Shown here: positions 15,429 to 21,860 of the stretch, one piece after another
Position numbering within the stretch: the stretch's first letter is position 1
Layout of the letters: every line of letters starts with the position of its first letter
Source: Lachnoclostridium sp. UBA2905
GTDB lineage: Bacteria > Bacillota > Clostridia > Lachnospirales > Lachnospiraceae
DNA: 22,109 bases
Reading direction: 5' to 3'
Assembly: GCA_002349525.1 (NCBI GenBank)
Contig: DEDL01000029.1
Span: forward strand, 156-22,264
Notes under the pieces: generated by a model
What the model saw: only the letters and a program-made list of their open reading frames with translations
Told to the model about the DNA's origin: nothing
Databases searched by the model: none
Translations under genes and position numbers: made by a program

Positions 15429-17687
15429 TTATTTGTAATAACCGAATACAAGATCATTATTCTCACAAGCTCCATCACTTGCTATAAGAGAATATGCTCC
15501 ATTTGCATCCTTCTGAACTATTACAAAGTTTCCAGATGGATTAAATAACTGAGCAACATATGAGCCGTCTTCTTCGGTCTTAAGGATTGTAACTTTATAT
15601 CCTGCTACTCCGTTCTTAGTTACATCAATGTTATCCTTATCATCATTGTATACTGTAAGAACATATTCATCTTCATTGTATGTAAGAGTAACATTAATAC
15701 ATCCTTCAGTCTTTACAAATTCTGCTGCAGCTGTTCTATCTACACCGCCAAAGTCAGATGTTACTGTTCCCTTACCTGTCTCAGATGGCTTGTAAACTAC
15801 GCTGTAATCACCATAGAATTTGGTAACCTCTCCTGCTGACTTGGAAGCCATTCTGTCAAACATATCATATGCATTAGAATATGAATCTGCAAGATCATCA
15901 ATTGCATCAAGGCTTACTGTATTGTTACGTTTAACACCATCATATATTCCGTTAGCATTAATTGACTTGGCATCTTCAGGTAATTCAAACTTCTTACTGC
16001 TTACAGTCTTTTCTAAACCGATGGACTCAATTGTAAATACTGCATTGTAATCAACATTTTCCTGTTTATAAGTATTATTCTTAATAAATACTGCCTGTGC
16101 ATTGCCACTTAAGTTAGTAAGTTCAATAATATTCTCGCCAGGCTTGATTGTTCTGTAATTAACATTAGCTTCTGTTGCACCATTGTCCCAGTAAGAATTA
16201 TTCTGAATTCCGTCTTTAGTAGTAACAACAATATTATATTCCTTGTCAGACACAATCTTAACAACTAACTTACCATACTTTGAAAGATCAACAGATGACT
16301 TGTCAGCATTAATATAATATGCTACACCAAGTCCACTGTACATGTATGAAAGTTCAACCTGTGCTTTCCTGCCTGTATATGTAATCGTATTAATCGGGTC
16401 ATTAATTGCCTCATTATCCTTTGAAAGAGTTACATAATCAGCTACAACAGTATTTACCGCTGTTCCCTCAATTGTTATAGGTGTTGCTGTTGGTGCTGCT
16501 GTAGGTGCAACTGTTGGCGTAGCTGTTGGTGTTGCTGTTGGTGCTGCTGTAGGAGCAACTGTTGGCGTAGCTGTTGGAGCAGCTGTTGGCGCTACTGTTG
16601 GTGCAGCTGTAGGAGCTGCTGTTGGTGCTGCTGTTGGAACAGCTGTTGGAGCAACTGTTGGTGCTGCTGTAGGTGCTGCTGTTGGCGCAGCTGTTGGAGC
16701 AACTGTTGGTGCTGCTGTTGGTGCTGCTGTTGGTTCTTCTGCTACTCTGTCAAGATATGTAAGAGTGATAGAATCAATTGTAAGACCATTTATATAATCC
16801 TTACCACCTTCCCAACTTGGAATACCCTTAACTGTAATCTTGTCACAGTCTGCTTTAGTAGTAATAACAAATGTTTCATCAAGAGGTCCCTGTGGAGTAC
16901 TTGGTCCAAACACCTTAACATCTACTGAGTTAGAATTCTGTCCATTACCAAGCCAGAAACGGAATCCTGTATCACCTGTATAATTACCCTTTACTGTTAC
17001 CTGAACTCTTTCACCACTGAAAGCAACAACTGGAAGTGAAGCAAAAGCTATTGAGCCACCAGATGATGAGTTATCATCAATAACATACTGCTTAGTTTCT
17101 TTGTTGTATGAACCGCTTCCAGTCATCTTTGAAAGATCAACAGGAATGTTAGCCTTAACTGGTTCACGTGATGGTGCTGCTGTTGGTGCCTCTGTTGGCT
17201 CTGCTGTAGGTGCAGCTGTTGGTGCCTCTGTTGGCTCTGCTGTAGGTGCAGCTGTTGGTGCAGCTGTTGGTGCTACTGTTGGTGCAACTGTTGGTGCAAC
17301 TGTAGGTGCTACTGTTGGTTCAACTACTGCAGCATTACGTACAACAATCTTAACACTTAATTTTGTAGACTTTCCATTGTACTTATACTTAGCAGTAAGC
17401 TTTGTAGATCCTTTTTTACGTCCCATTATCTTTGCGTAAGGACTTCTGCCCTTTGACTTTTTCTTAGTAATCTTAGCAATCTTCTTGTTCTTAACTGACC
17501 ATTTCACAGATGCTTTCTTTTTAGCATTCTTAACTTTAATCTTAATAGTCTTTCCCACGGTAACGTTGGCTGTTTTCTTCTTGCTAAGTTTAGGTTTCTT
17601 TGCAGCCTCTGCATCAGGTGCTATTGAAAGAGAAGTGACTGCAAGAGCTGTAGCAAGTAAAACTGAAAGTAATTTTGTCTTTTTCAT
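15429..17687 (-). CDS. Large secreted Ig-like protein with two Pro-Thr-Ala linkers
   Basis: 752 residues. Signal peptide 1-28 (KKTKLLSVLLATALAVTSLS, cleavage near AEA-AKK), then a very lysine-rich Ig-like/BIG2 domain (about 30-118, ending STKLTAKYKYNGKSTKLSVKIVV). Linker 1 (about 123-175) and linker 2 (about 317-402) are nearly pure PTA/PTV/PTE repeats. Between them is a beta-rich domain of about 140 residues (VQVTVKGNYTGDTGFRFWLG, then ITTKADCDKITVKGIPSWEGG), carbohydrate-binding-module-like in character. After linker 2 comes a second such domain (about 410-545, YGKLVVKIVSDKEYNIVVTTKDG) and a unique C-terminal part. No sorting signal is present. The function is unproven; substrate or cell-wall binding at the surface is plausible. 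It has a strong promoter, an about 110-nt leader, and an unusual hairpin between the ribosome site and ATG. Confidence 0.87.
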   Translation of the reverse strand: MKKTKLLSVLLATALAVTSLSIAPDAEAAKKPKLSKKKTANVTVGKTIKIKVKNAKKKASVKWSVKNKKIAKITKKKSKGRSPYAKIMGRKKGSTKLTAKYKYNGKSTKLSVKIVVRNAAVVEPTVAPTVAPTVAPTVAPTAAPTAAPTAEPTEAPTAAPTAEPTEAPTAAPSREPVKANIPVDLSKMTGSGSYNKETKQYVIDDNSSSGGSIAFASLPVVAFSGERVQVTVKGNYTGDTGFRFWLGNGQNSNSVDVKVFGPSTPQGPLDETFVITTKADCDKITVKGIPSWEGGKDYINGLTIDSITLTYLDRVAEEPTAAPTAAPTVAPTAAPTAAPTAAPTVAPTAVPTAAPTAAPTAAPTVAPTAAPTATPTVAPTAAPTATPTATPTVAPTAAPTATPITIEGTAVNTVVADYVTLSKDNEAINDPINTITYTGRKAQVELSYMYSGLGVAYYINADKSSVDLSKYGKLVVKIVSDKEYNIVVTTKDGIQNNSYWDNGATEANVNYRTIKPGENIIELTNLSGNAQAVFIKNNTYKQENVDYNAVFTIESIGLEKTVSSKKFELPEDAKSINANGIYDGVKRNNTVSLDAIDDLADSYSNAYDMFDRMASKSAGEVTKFYGDYSVVYKPSETGKGTVTSDFGGVDRTAAAEFVKTEGCINVTLTYNEDEYVLTVYNDDKDNIDVTKNGVAGYKVTILKTEEDGSYVAQLFNPSGNFVIVQKDANGAYSLIASDGACENNDLVFGYYK
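16480..16738 (-). repeat. 9-bp-period repeat coding Pro-Thr-Ala linker 2
   Basis: About 29 near-identical 9-bp units code for PTA/PTV triplets (residues about 317-402), with third-base variation. The plus strand reads GCTGTTGGT-like units throughout. Flexible linkers of this kind space domains of secreted proteins; the DNA is prone to slippage, so length may differ between strains. Confidence 0.9.
17161..17321 (-). repeat. 9-bp-period repeat coding linker 1, with an exact 36-bp duplication
   Basis: The repeat codes for residues about 123-175 (PTV, PTA, PTE units). Within it 17181-17216 and 17217-17252 are identical 36-bp copies, each coding for 12 residues with the PTAEPTEAPTAA pattern. Exact identity including third bases indicates a recent duplication. 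Confidence 0.9.
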
Positions 17688-17694
17688 ATTCTTC

Positions 17695-17727
17695 GCGCAT
17701 TACAATACATCAGGGTATGTATTGCGC
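17695..17727 (-). promoter_or_regulatory. Hairpin between Shine-Dalgarno and start codon of the 752-residue protein
   Basis: On the minus strand a strong AAAGGAG (17736-17730) lies over 40 nt before the ATG (17687), too far for direct use. Between them GCGC plus AATACAT pairs with ATGTATT plus GCGC (loop ACCCTG, bulge GTAAT). With this hairpin folded, only 2 + 7 nt separate AAAGGAG from the ATG, the normal spacing. An alternative reading is a 9-codon ORF beginning at the ATG right after AAAGGAG. Confidence 0.55.
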
Positions 17728-17745
17728 ATCTCCTTTCCATATTAT

Positions 17746-17803
17746 AATTGTTAGTAATCTGACTACCTCCCTGACCGTCTCTAAATTACTAAATTTTACA
17801 ATT
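17746..17803 (-). promoter_or_regulatory. Stem-forming 5' leader of the 752-residue protein gene
   Basis: ATTACTAA (17785-17792) and TTAGTAAT (17751-17758) form an 8-bp perfect stem, with an outer AATTG/CAATT (17746-17750, 17799-17803) partly at the transcription start. The enclosed 26 nt are purine-rich with GGTCAG and AGTCAG direct repeats. It matches no riboswitch that I recognise. Confidence 0.4.
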
Positions 17804-17804
17804 T

Positions 17805-17833
17805 ATTATATACCTTTTCCATTCACACGTCAA
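17805..17833 (-). promoter_or_regulatory. Strong SigA-type promoter of the 752-residue surface protein gene
   Basis: On the minus strand TTGACG (17833-17828, 5 of 6), a 17-bp spacer, and a perfect TATAAT (17810-17805). The start point is near 17798, giving a leader of about 110 nt. Confidence 0.88.
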
Positions 17834-17857
17834 CAAAATAATGACAAAACGCAAGAC

Positions 17858-17890
17858 AAACCCTTCACAACTACTGCCTGCAAAGGGTTT
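17858..17890 (-). terminator. Weak terminator-like hairpin after acpP
   Basis: AAACCCTT and AAGGGTTT form an 8-bp stem with a 17-nt loop, starting 27 bp after the acpP stop. On the minus strand the following bases (GTCTTGCGTTTT) are only moderately T-rich, so termination is probably incomplete. The hairpin ends 25 bp before the next promoter. Confidence 0.5.
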
Positions 17891-17916
17891 ATTATATATA
17901 ATATGTATAATGTGTA

Positions 17917-18147
17917 TTATTCAATTCCCTTAGATTTGAGATAGTTAACAACATCTCCAACTGTTTCAAGATTTTCATAATCTTCCATTGGAATTTCAAT
18001 ACTATACTCTTCCTCAAGAGCCATAACAAGCTCAAACAAATCAAGTGAATCAGCATCCAGATCATCCTTAAATGAAGCTTCCTCTGTAACTTCGTCTTCA
18101 CTGACATTAAGCTGTGCAGCTATAATTGATTTCATCTTTTCAAACAT
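17917..18147 (-). CDS. acpP: Acyl carrier protein
   Basis: 76 residues, normal ACP length, strongly acidic. The phosphopantetheine site is Ser34 in DLDADSLDLFELVMALEEEY, and the rest of the four-helix fold (IEIPMEDYENLETVGDVVNYL) matches fatty-acid-type ACPs. It carries acyl chains as thioesters for fatty acid synthesis after activation by a phosphopantetheinyl transferase. AAGGAG is 9 nt upstream of the ATG. It stands alone here: no fab, polyketide or dlt genes are in the window, so a role as housekeeping AcpP or as a specialised second ACP cannot be decided. It is divergent from tyrA. Confidence 0.95.
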   Translation of the reverse strand: MFEKMKSIIAAQLNVSEDEVTEEASFKDDLDADSLDLFELVMALEEEYSIEIPMEDYENLETVGDVVNYLKSKGIE

Positions 18148-18172
18148 AATTTTCCTCTCCTTAATTCATGAA

Positions 18173-18181
18173 ATTGTATCA
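18173..18181 (-). promoter_or_regulatory. Extended -10 promoter of acpP
   Basis: On the minus strand TGATACAAT forms an extended -10 (TG, one base, TACAAT, 5 of 6), about 20-25 nt upstream of the acpP start. No matching -35 stands 17 bp upstream, although a TTGACA lies further away (18222-18217) and may serve a second start with a poor -10. Confidence 0.5.
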
Positions 18182-18264
18182 TAAAACAAACATAGAGTAA
18201 TATAGATTATACTGTTTGTCAATACCATATTCCCAACTTTCAACATTGATTTTTACACCAGAAA

Positions 18265-18348
18265 ATGCTATTCTTTTTCATGCGGGTATTCGTATATGCC
18301 ACATGCCTTGCAACACGCCAGAGCATGGCCCGTTTTTATCTCATTTGA
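18265..18348 (+). other. Phe/Tyr-rich mini-ORF in the tyrA leader (candidate leader peptide)
   Basis: A 27-codon frame beginning MLFFFMRVFVYATC and ending ARFYLI. Seven of 27 residues are Phe or Tyr, the end products of the pathway in which tyrA acts. It is out of frame with tyrA and ends 65 bp before it. No ribosome site precedes the ATG, which weakens the case. Confidence 0.3.
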
Positions 18349-18376
18349 GAATACTCCCACTCCTGCAAGTGGTGAG
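18298..18376 (+). promoter_or_regulatory. Structured tyrA leader with alternative pairings
   Basis: Hairpin A: GCC(AC)ATGC (18298-18306) with GCATGGC (18323-18329), followed after 3 nt by TTTTT (18333-18337), terminator-like. Hairpin B: CTC-CCACT (18354-18361) with AGTGG-T-GAG (18368-18376). CTTGCA (18307-18312) can instead pair with TGCAAG (18364-18369), which would disrupt B. There is no T-box core (TGGNACC) visible. An attenuator is possible but not shown. Confidence 0.4.
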
Positions 18377-18413
18377 CAATAACAAATCAAATTATGCACC
18401 TGGAGGCTACATT

Positions 18414-19514
18414 ATGATATCAGATATAGGTTTTGTGGGCTTTGGACTGATAGCAGGTTCCATTGCCAAAGCAATCAGATTAAAACATCCGGATTTTAAT
18501 ATATATGTTTATAACAGGAACGCTCCTAAGGTTAAGGATTCCTTAAAGCTTGCCCTGTCCGATGGCACAGTGAATGAGCTTTATTCTGATTTGGACTCAT
18601 TTTCAAATTGTGACATTATATTTTTATGCGCTCCGGTGCTTACTAATATCTCATATCTTGAAAAACTGAAGCACATTATTAAGAAGGATTGTATTCTTAC
18701 CGATGTTGGCAGTGTGAAGGGCAATATCCACAAGGCCATATCAGAACTGTCTCTTGATGAGAATTTCATTGGCGGACATCCAATGACAGGTTCCGACCGC
18801 ACAGGATACGAGAACTCATCTGCTCTTTTAATGGAGAATGCTTATTACCTTCTTACACCAACTCCTTCATCTAAAAAGCAGGATGTAGAATTTATGTTTG
18901 ATCTTGTCAAAGAAATGGGTTCACTTCCTTATATAGTGGATTATAAGAAACACGATGAGATTACTGCGGCAATAAGTCATCTTCCACACATCATTGCTTC
19001 TTCATTAGTTAATGTTGTTCACGAAAATGATGACAGTGATGCCCATATGAAAACATTTGCTGCAGGTGGATTTAAGGATATTACAAGAATTGCTTCATCC
19101 TCTCCTGAAATGTGGCAGAGCATATGCTTAAGTAATCCTGAACCTATTATCAAATATATTGATATTTTTGAAAATAATCTTAATGCCTTCAAGGAAGCAA
19201 TACAGAATTCTGATGGTTCTACCCTGTATAAAACCTTTGAGAAGGCAAGAGATTACAGAAACAGCATTCCTTCTTCTTCAAGGGGGGCAATTTCAAAGGT
19301 ATATGAAATTTATGTTGATGTACCAGATGTACCTGGTATTATTGCAATTATTGCAACCATTCTTTCTTCTAATTCTGTAAGTATTAAGAATATTGGTATC
19401 GTTCATAATCGCGAATTTGAAGATGGTGTTTTAAGGATTGAGTTTTATTCCAGAAAGGATGCTGTTGATGCAAGGGATGCACTTAGTAAGTATCCTTATC
19501 CTGTATATGATTGA
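18414..19514 (+). CDS. tyrA: Prephenate dehydrogenase with C-terminal ACT domain
   Basis: 366 residues. It oxidatively decarboxylates prephenate to 4-hydroxyphenylpyruvate using NAD(P), the committed step to tyrosine. The N-terminal Rossmann fold starts GFVGFGLIAGS; the GGHPMTGSDRTGYENS segment carries the conserved His122; AAISHLPHIIASSL carries His189 and His192 of the all-helical dehydrogenase domain. From about 297 an ACT domain (VDVPDVPGIIAIIATILSSNSVSIKNIGI) probably senses tyrosine or phenylalanine. No chorismate mutase part is present. The start at 18414 has GGAGG 7 nt upstream. The frame is open back to 18216, but that extension is low in family similarity, lacks a ribosome site and covers the hairpin-rich leader, so I reject it. 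It converges on efp at a shared terminator; aroDK lies 0.9 kb away. Confidence 0.95.
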   Translation: MISDIGFVGFGLIAGSIAKAIRLKHPDFNIYVYNRNAPKVKDSLKLALSDGTVNELYSDLDSFSNCDIIFLCAPVLTNISYLEKLKHIIKKDCILTDVGSVKGNIHKAISELSLDENFIGGHPMTGSDRTGYENSSALLMENAYYLLTPTPSSKKQDVEFMFDLVKEMGSLPYIVDYKKHDEITAAISHLPHIIASSLVNVVHENDDSDAHMKTFAAGGFKDITRIASSSPEMWQSICLSNPEPIIKYIDIFENNLNAFKEAIQNSDGSTLYKTFEKARDYRNSIPSSSRGAISKVYEIYVDVPDVPGIIAIIATILSSNSVSIKNIGIVHNREFEDGVLRIEFYSRKDAVDARDALSKYPYPVYD

Positions 19515-19568
19515 TATGTTTTTATTATTTAATACAAAAAATTAATACCAAAAAAGTATTTCACAATC

Positions 19569-19620
19569 AAAAGGGGGTTGTACTTAAACGACATGTTACG
19601 TTTAAGCACAACCCCTTTTT
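19569..19620. terminator. Bidirectional terminator between tyrA and efp
   Basis: A long stem: AAAAGGGGGTTGTACTTAAACG (19569-19590) pairs with 19599-19620, with one mismatch and one bulged G, around an 8-nt loop. T runs flank it on both strands, so it can end transcripts from tyrA (plus) and efp (minus). Confidence 0.93.
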
Positions 19621-19671
19621 AATATAAGGATGTGATTTTAATATTCAATCAAATTACATCAAAGAGTAACA

Positions 19672-20226
19672 TTATACTCTCTTCATGTATTCTCCTGTAC
19701 GTGTATCGATCTGGATTTTCTCACCCTGACCTACAAATAATGGTACAAGAACTGTTGCTCCTGTTTCAACAGTAGCCGGCTTAGTAGCACCTGTTGCAGT
19801 ATCACCTTTAACACCAGGCTCTGTTTCTGTAATCTCAAGTTCAACAAATAATGGTGGCTCGATAGCAAATACTTCACCATTATGTGAAAGCATCTTAACA
19901 TTATCGTTCTCTTTTACAAATTTAAGAGAATCGCCTACCTGATCCTCTGAAAGAGCAATCTGCTCATATGTCTCATTGTCCATGAAGTTGTACATATCAC
20001 CATCTGCATAAAGATACTGCATATCTTTTCTCTCGATGTGAGCTGCGTCAAACTTTTCTGTTGGACGGAAACTCTTCTCAACAACTCCACCACTCTTAAT
20101 ATTCTTAAGCTTAGTTCTTACAAAAGCAGCTCCCTTACCAGGTTTTACATGCTGGAAGTCTATTACCTGATAAACTCCACCATCCCACTCTATTGTTAAA
20201 CCGTTTTTGAAATCTCCTGCTACCAT
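19672..20226 (-). CDS. efp: Translation elongation factor P
   Basis: 184 residues, the standard length, with the three beta-barrel domains of EF-P. The N-terminal KOW-like domain has DFQHVKPGKGAAFVRTKLKN with Lys31 at the loop tip, the position that is modified in other bacteria (lysinylated, rhamnosylated or 5-aminopentanolated depending on the group). No modification gene is visible here. The C-terminal OB domain ends with the family signature (KGDTATGATKPATVETGATVLVPLFVGQGEKIQIDTRTGEYMKRV). EF-P binds ribosomes stalled at polyproline and promotes peptide bond formation; a Pro-rich proteome such as the PT-linker proteins nearby uses mainly Pro-Thr rather than Pro-Pro, so no direct link is implied. 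AGGAGG is 8 nt before the ATG. Confidence 0.97.
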   Translation of the reverse strand: MVAGDFKNGLTIEWDGGVYQVIDFQHVKPGKGAAFVRTKLKNIKSGGVVEKSFRPTEKFDAAHIERKDMQYLYADGDMYNFMDNETYEQIALSEDQVGDSLKFVKENDNVKMLSHNGEVFAIEPPLFVELEITETEPGVKGDTATGATKPATVETGATVLVPLFVGQGEKIQIDTRTGEYMKRV

Positions 20227-20270
20227 TAATATTTCCTCCTAATTTGTTCAATTACATAATTACTACATCT

Positions 20271-20299
20271 ATTTTATTACATTCTGGCAATCATTTCAA
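20271..20299 (-). promoter_or_regulatory. SigA-type promoter of efp
   Basis: On the minus strand TTGAAA (20299-20294, 5 of 6), a 17-bp spacer, TAAAAT (20276-20271, 5 of 6). The start point is near 20264, leader about 38 nt. It allows efp to be made independently of aroDK. Confidence 0.8.
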
Positions 20300-20388
20300 C
20301 TATTTTCTTAAAAAAGTTGCCACCATAACTAATAGTTGCCAATAATAATGTTCATTAATAATATCTAGCAATAGCACATGCCAATTTT

Positions 20389-20412
20389 AAACATTAATGC
20401 CAAACATTAATG
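20389..20412. repeat. Two direct copies of AAACATTAATG
   Basis: Exact 11-bp copies at 20389-20399 and 20402-20412 (13-bp period) in the 226-bp gap between aroDK and efp. They lie upstream of the efp promoter. The gap is otherwise AT-rich with several scattered TTGCCA/TGGCA words and no gene. Confidence 0.5.
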
Positions 20413-20452
20413 GATTAAATTAGCATTGCGCATCAATAATATTAATTTAATA

Positions 20453-21718
20453 TCATGGTATCGTATGTAATATATCAACAACCACCTTATTGACTGGCTT
20501 ATCGTCTGTTTCAACAGTATAGTCAGCAGCACGTTTGTATCTTTTGCTTCGTGCATCCATCATAGCCTGTATATCATTTACATTCATTTTGCCCTTAAGG
20601 AGTGGTCTGCCTGTATCACCTGAAACTCTTTTCAATACATTTTCAGCCTTTGCTGTAAGAAGTACAACAACTCCATAACGTTTCATGATTCTTATATTTT
20701 CATCCCTAAGTACAATTCCGCCTCCACAGGCGATAACTTTATTGCCCTGTGAAGAGAGATCACGTAATGTATCTGTTTCTATATCTCTAAAGCCTGCTTC
20801 ACCGCATTTTTCAAAAATGTCAGGAATACTAATTCCTTCTCTTTCAACAATAGCATCATCTGTATCAATCATATCCATACGAAGCTTTTTTGACAGTTCC
20901 TTGGCAATTGTACTTTTACCACAGCCCATAAAGCCCACGAGGTAAACATTTCTTTTTTCCATGGAAACCTTATTCAGCATTTTTGCAAGATCTCTTGCCC
21001 TTATCTGTCCAGGCGCTGATGCTTTTGTAACACTTGCAAATGTAACTGAAGAATGATCAAGTTCACCTGCCACCCTGCTTATAAGTCCGGTCTGTCCCAT
21101 AGATATTGTTATCAGCGGATTGTCATATTTGCCTGCAGCTTCATTAGAAAATGACATGAGTCTTAAGACATCACTGCTATCATGAGGCATAACTGCTGTC
21201 TTAAATATATCACCACCGAGTCTGTTCATTCTTTCAAATGTACCGGCAAGTATATCATCGTCTGGTGTTTTGTCGAAATCATGCATTGAAAGAACTGTCA
21301 CTATATTTTTAGCCTTAAGACTGGCAACAAGTGTTTTCATAGTATCATCAGAAGCTCTTGCCGCCTCAATATCAATCATGTCCGGCTCAAGTTCCATCAT
21401 TTTATATATAAGAGAAATGTATTCCTCTTCTGTCACCCTTTTATTGTCCGGATATTTTTCTTCACCACCCTCAAATGCAGTTCTGTATGTTATAAGAAAT
21501 GGTTTATATGGAAGAAGCTCCTTTATGGAATTGGCTGCTTCAAAACATTGCTCCCATGCGTTATTTTTAAGAAAATAATCAATTCTCCATTCAATTATCT
21601 CTGCAGGGCTTGAAGCTATTTTTTTACATTCCGTTTTAATTCCGGCAATTGTTGGTGATACAATGGGAACACATATACATGGTTTTCCCTCACCAATTGT
21701 CCTATCTTTTATAATCAT
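20453..21718 (-). CDS. aroDK: Fused class I 3-dehydroquinate dehydratase / shikimate kinase
   Basis: 421 residues. Residues 1-about 248 are a type I (AroD) dehydroquinase: His146 in SMHDFDKTP and Schiff-base Lys173 in DIFKTAVMP sit close to the positions of the Salmonella enzyme (143 and 170), with ITISMGQTGLISRVAG and the SVTKASAPGQI tail. Residues about 253-421 are shikimate kinase (AroK): GFMGCGKST with Lys268, DTDDAI for shikimate and Mg, FRDIET, CGGGIVL, and TGRPLL in the lid. The chain would carry out steps 3 and 5 of the shikimate pathway (AroE acts between). Met253 in SMEKRNVYLVGF, preceded by AAGG, could allow internal initiation of kinase alone. The ATG at 21718 has no clear ribosome site; AAAGGAAAGG lies about 50 nt further upstream. 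Both halves look intact. Confidence 0.93.
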   Translation of the reverse strand: MIIKDRTIGEGKPCICVPIVSPTIAGIKTECKKIASSPAEIIEWRIDYFLKNNAWEQCFEAANSIKELLPYKPFLITYRTAFEGGEEKYPDNKRVTEEEYISLIYKMMELEPDMIDIEAARASDDTMKTLVASLKAKNIVTVLSMHDFDKTPDDDILAGTFERMNRLGGDIFKTAVMPHDSSDVLRLMSFSNEAAGKYDNPLITISMGQTGLISRVAGELDHSSVTFASVTKASAPGQIRARDLAKMLNKVSMEKRNVYLVGFMGCGKSTIAKELSKKLRMDMIDTDDAIVEREGISIPDIFEKCGEAGFRDIETDTLRDLSSQGNKVIACGGGIVLRDENIRIMKRYGVVVLLTAKAENVLKRVSGDTGRPLLKGKMNVNDIQAMMDARSKRYKRAADYTVETDDKPVNKVVVDILHTIP

Positions 21719-21818
21719 TTTGCTATCGCATAATCTAACTATCCATTCAGGATGATTGGATTAACCTTTCCTTTTCCAAATTTCATTTGTTTATATTAAT
21801 ATCTCGTATGCTCTCATA

Positions 21819-21831
21819 CAGGTTGTACCTG
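21819..21831 (-). promoter_or_regulatory. Small hairpin downstream of the Xaa-Pro aminopeptidase gene
   Basis: CAGGT and ACCTG flank a 3-nt loop, followed on the minus strand by a second tiny stem (TATG/CATA). No T run follows, so termination is doubtful and aroDK may be co-transcribed with the upstream gene. I see no good promoter for aroDK in the 142-bp gap. Confidence 0.3.
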
Positions 21832-21860
21832 AACATAATAATTCTTATATTATCTCAATC

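Noticed and set aside
16480..17321. CRISPR-like or minisatellite arrays
   Set aside because: The 9-bp units have no spacers, stay in frame and code for Pro-Thr-Ala within a secreted protein.
17101..17439. 112-codon plus-strand frame (GAAVGA repeats)
   Set aside because: Antisense shadow of the PTA repeat, which keeps the opposite strand free of stops.
18216..18413. TTG-initiated 66-codon N-terminal extension of tyrA
   Set aside because: No ribosome site, no similarity to the TyrA Rossmann start, and the DNA folds into hairpins. GGAGG at 18402-18406 clearly sets the ATG at 18414.
18216..18413. T-box or known riboswitch in the tyrA leader
   Set aside because: I find no TGGNACC antiterminator core, and none of the riboswitch cores I know. 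Kept only as an unassigned structured leader.
20305..20340. Terminator for aroDK at the T run near 20310
   Set aside because: The bases before the T run form only 4-bp stems; repeated TGGCAAC words are direct, not inverted.
21739..21786. 15-codon ORF (MKFGKGKVNPIILNG) between the aminopeptidase gene and aroDK
   Set aside because: No ribosome site before it and no known pattern; it may be chance in AT-rich DNA.
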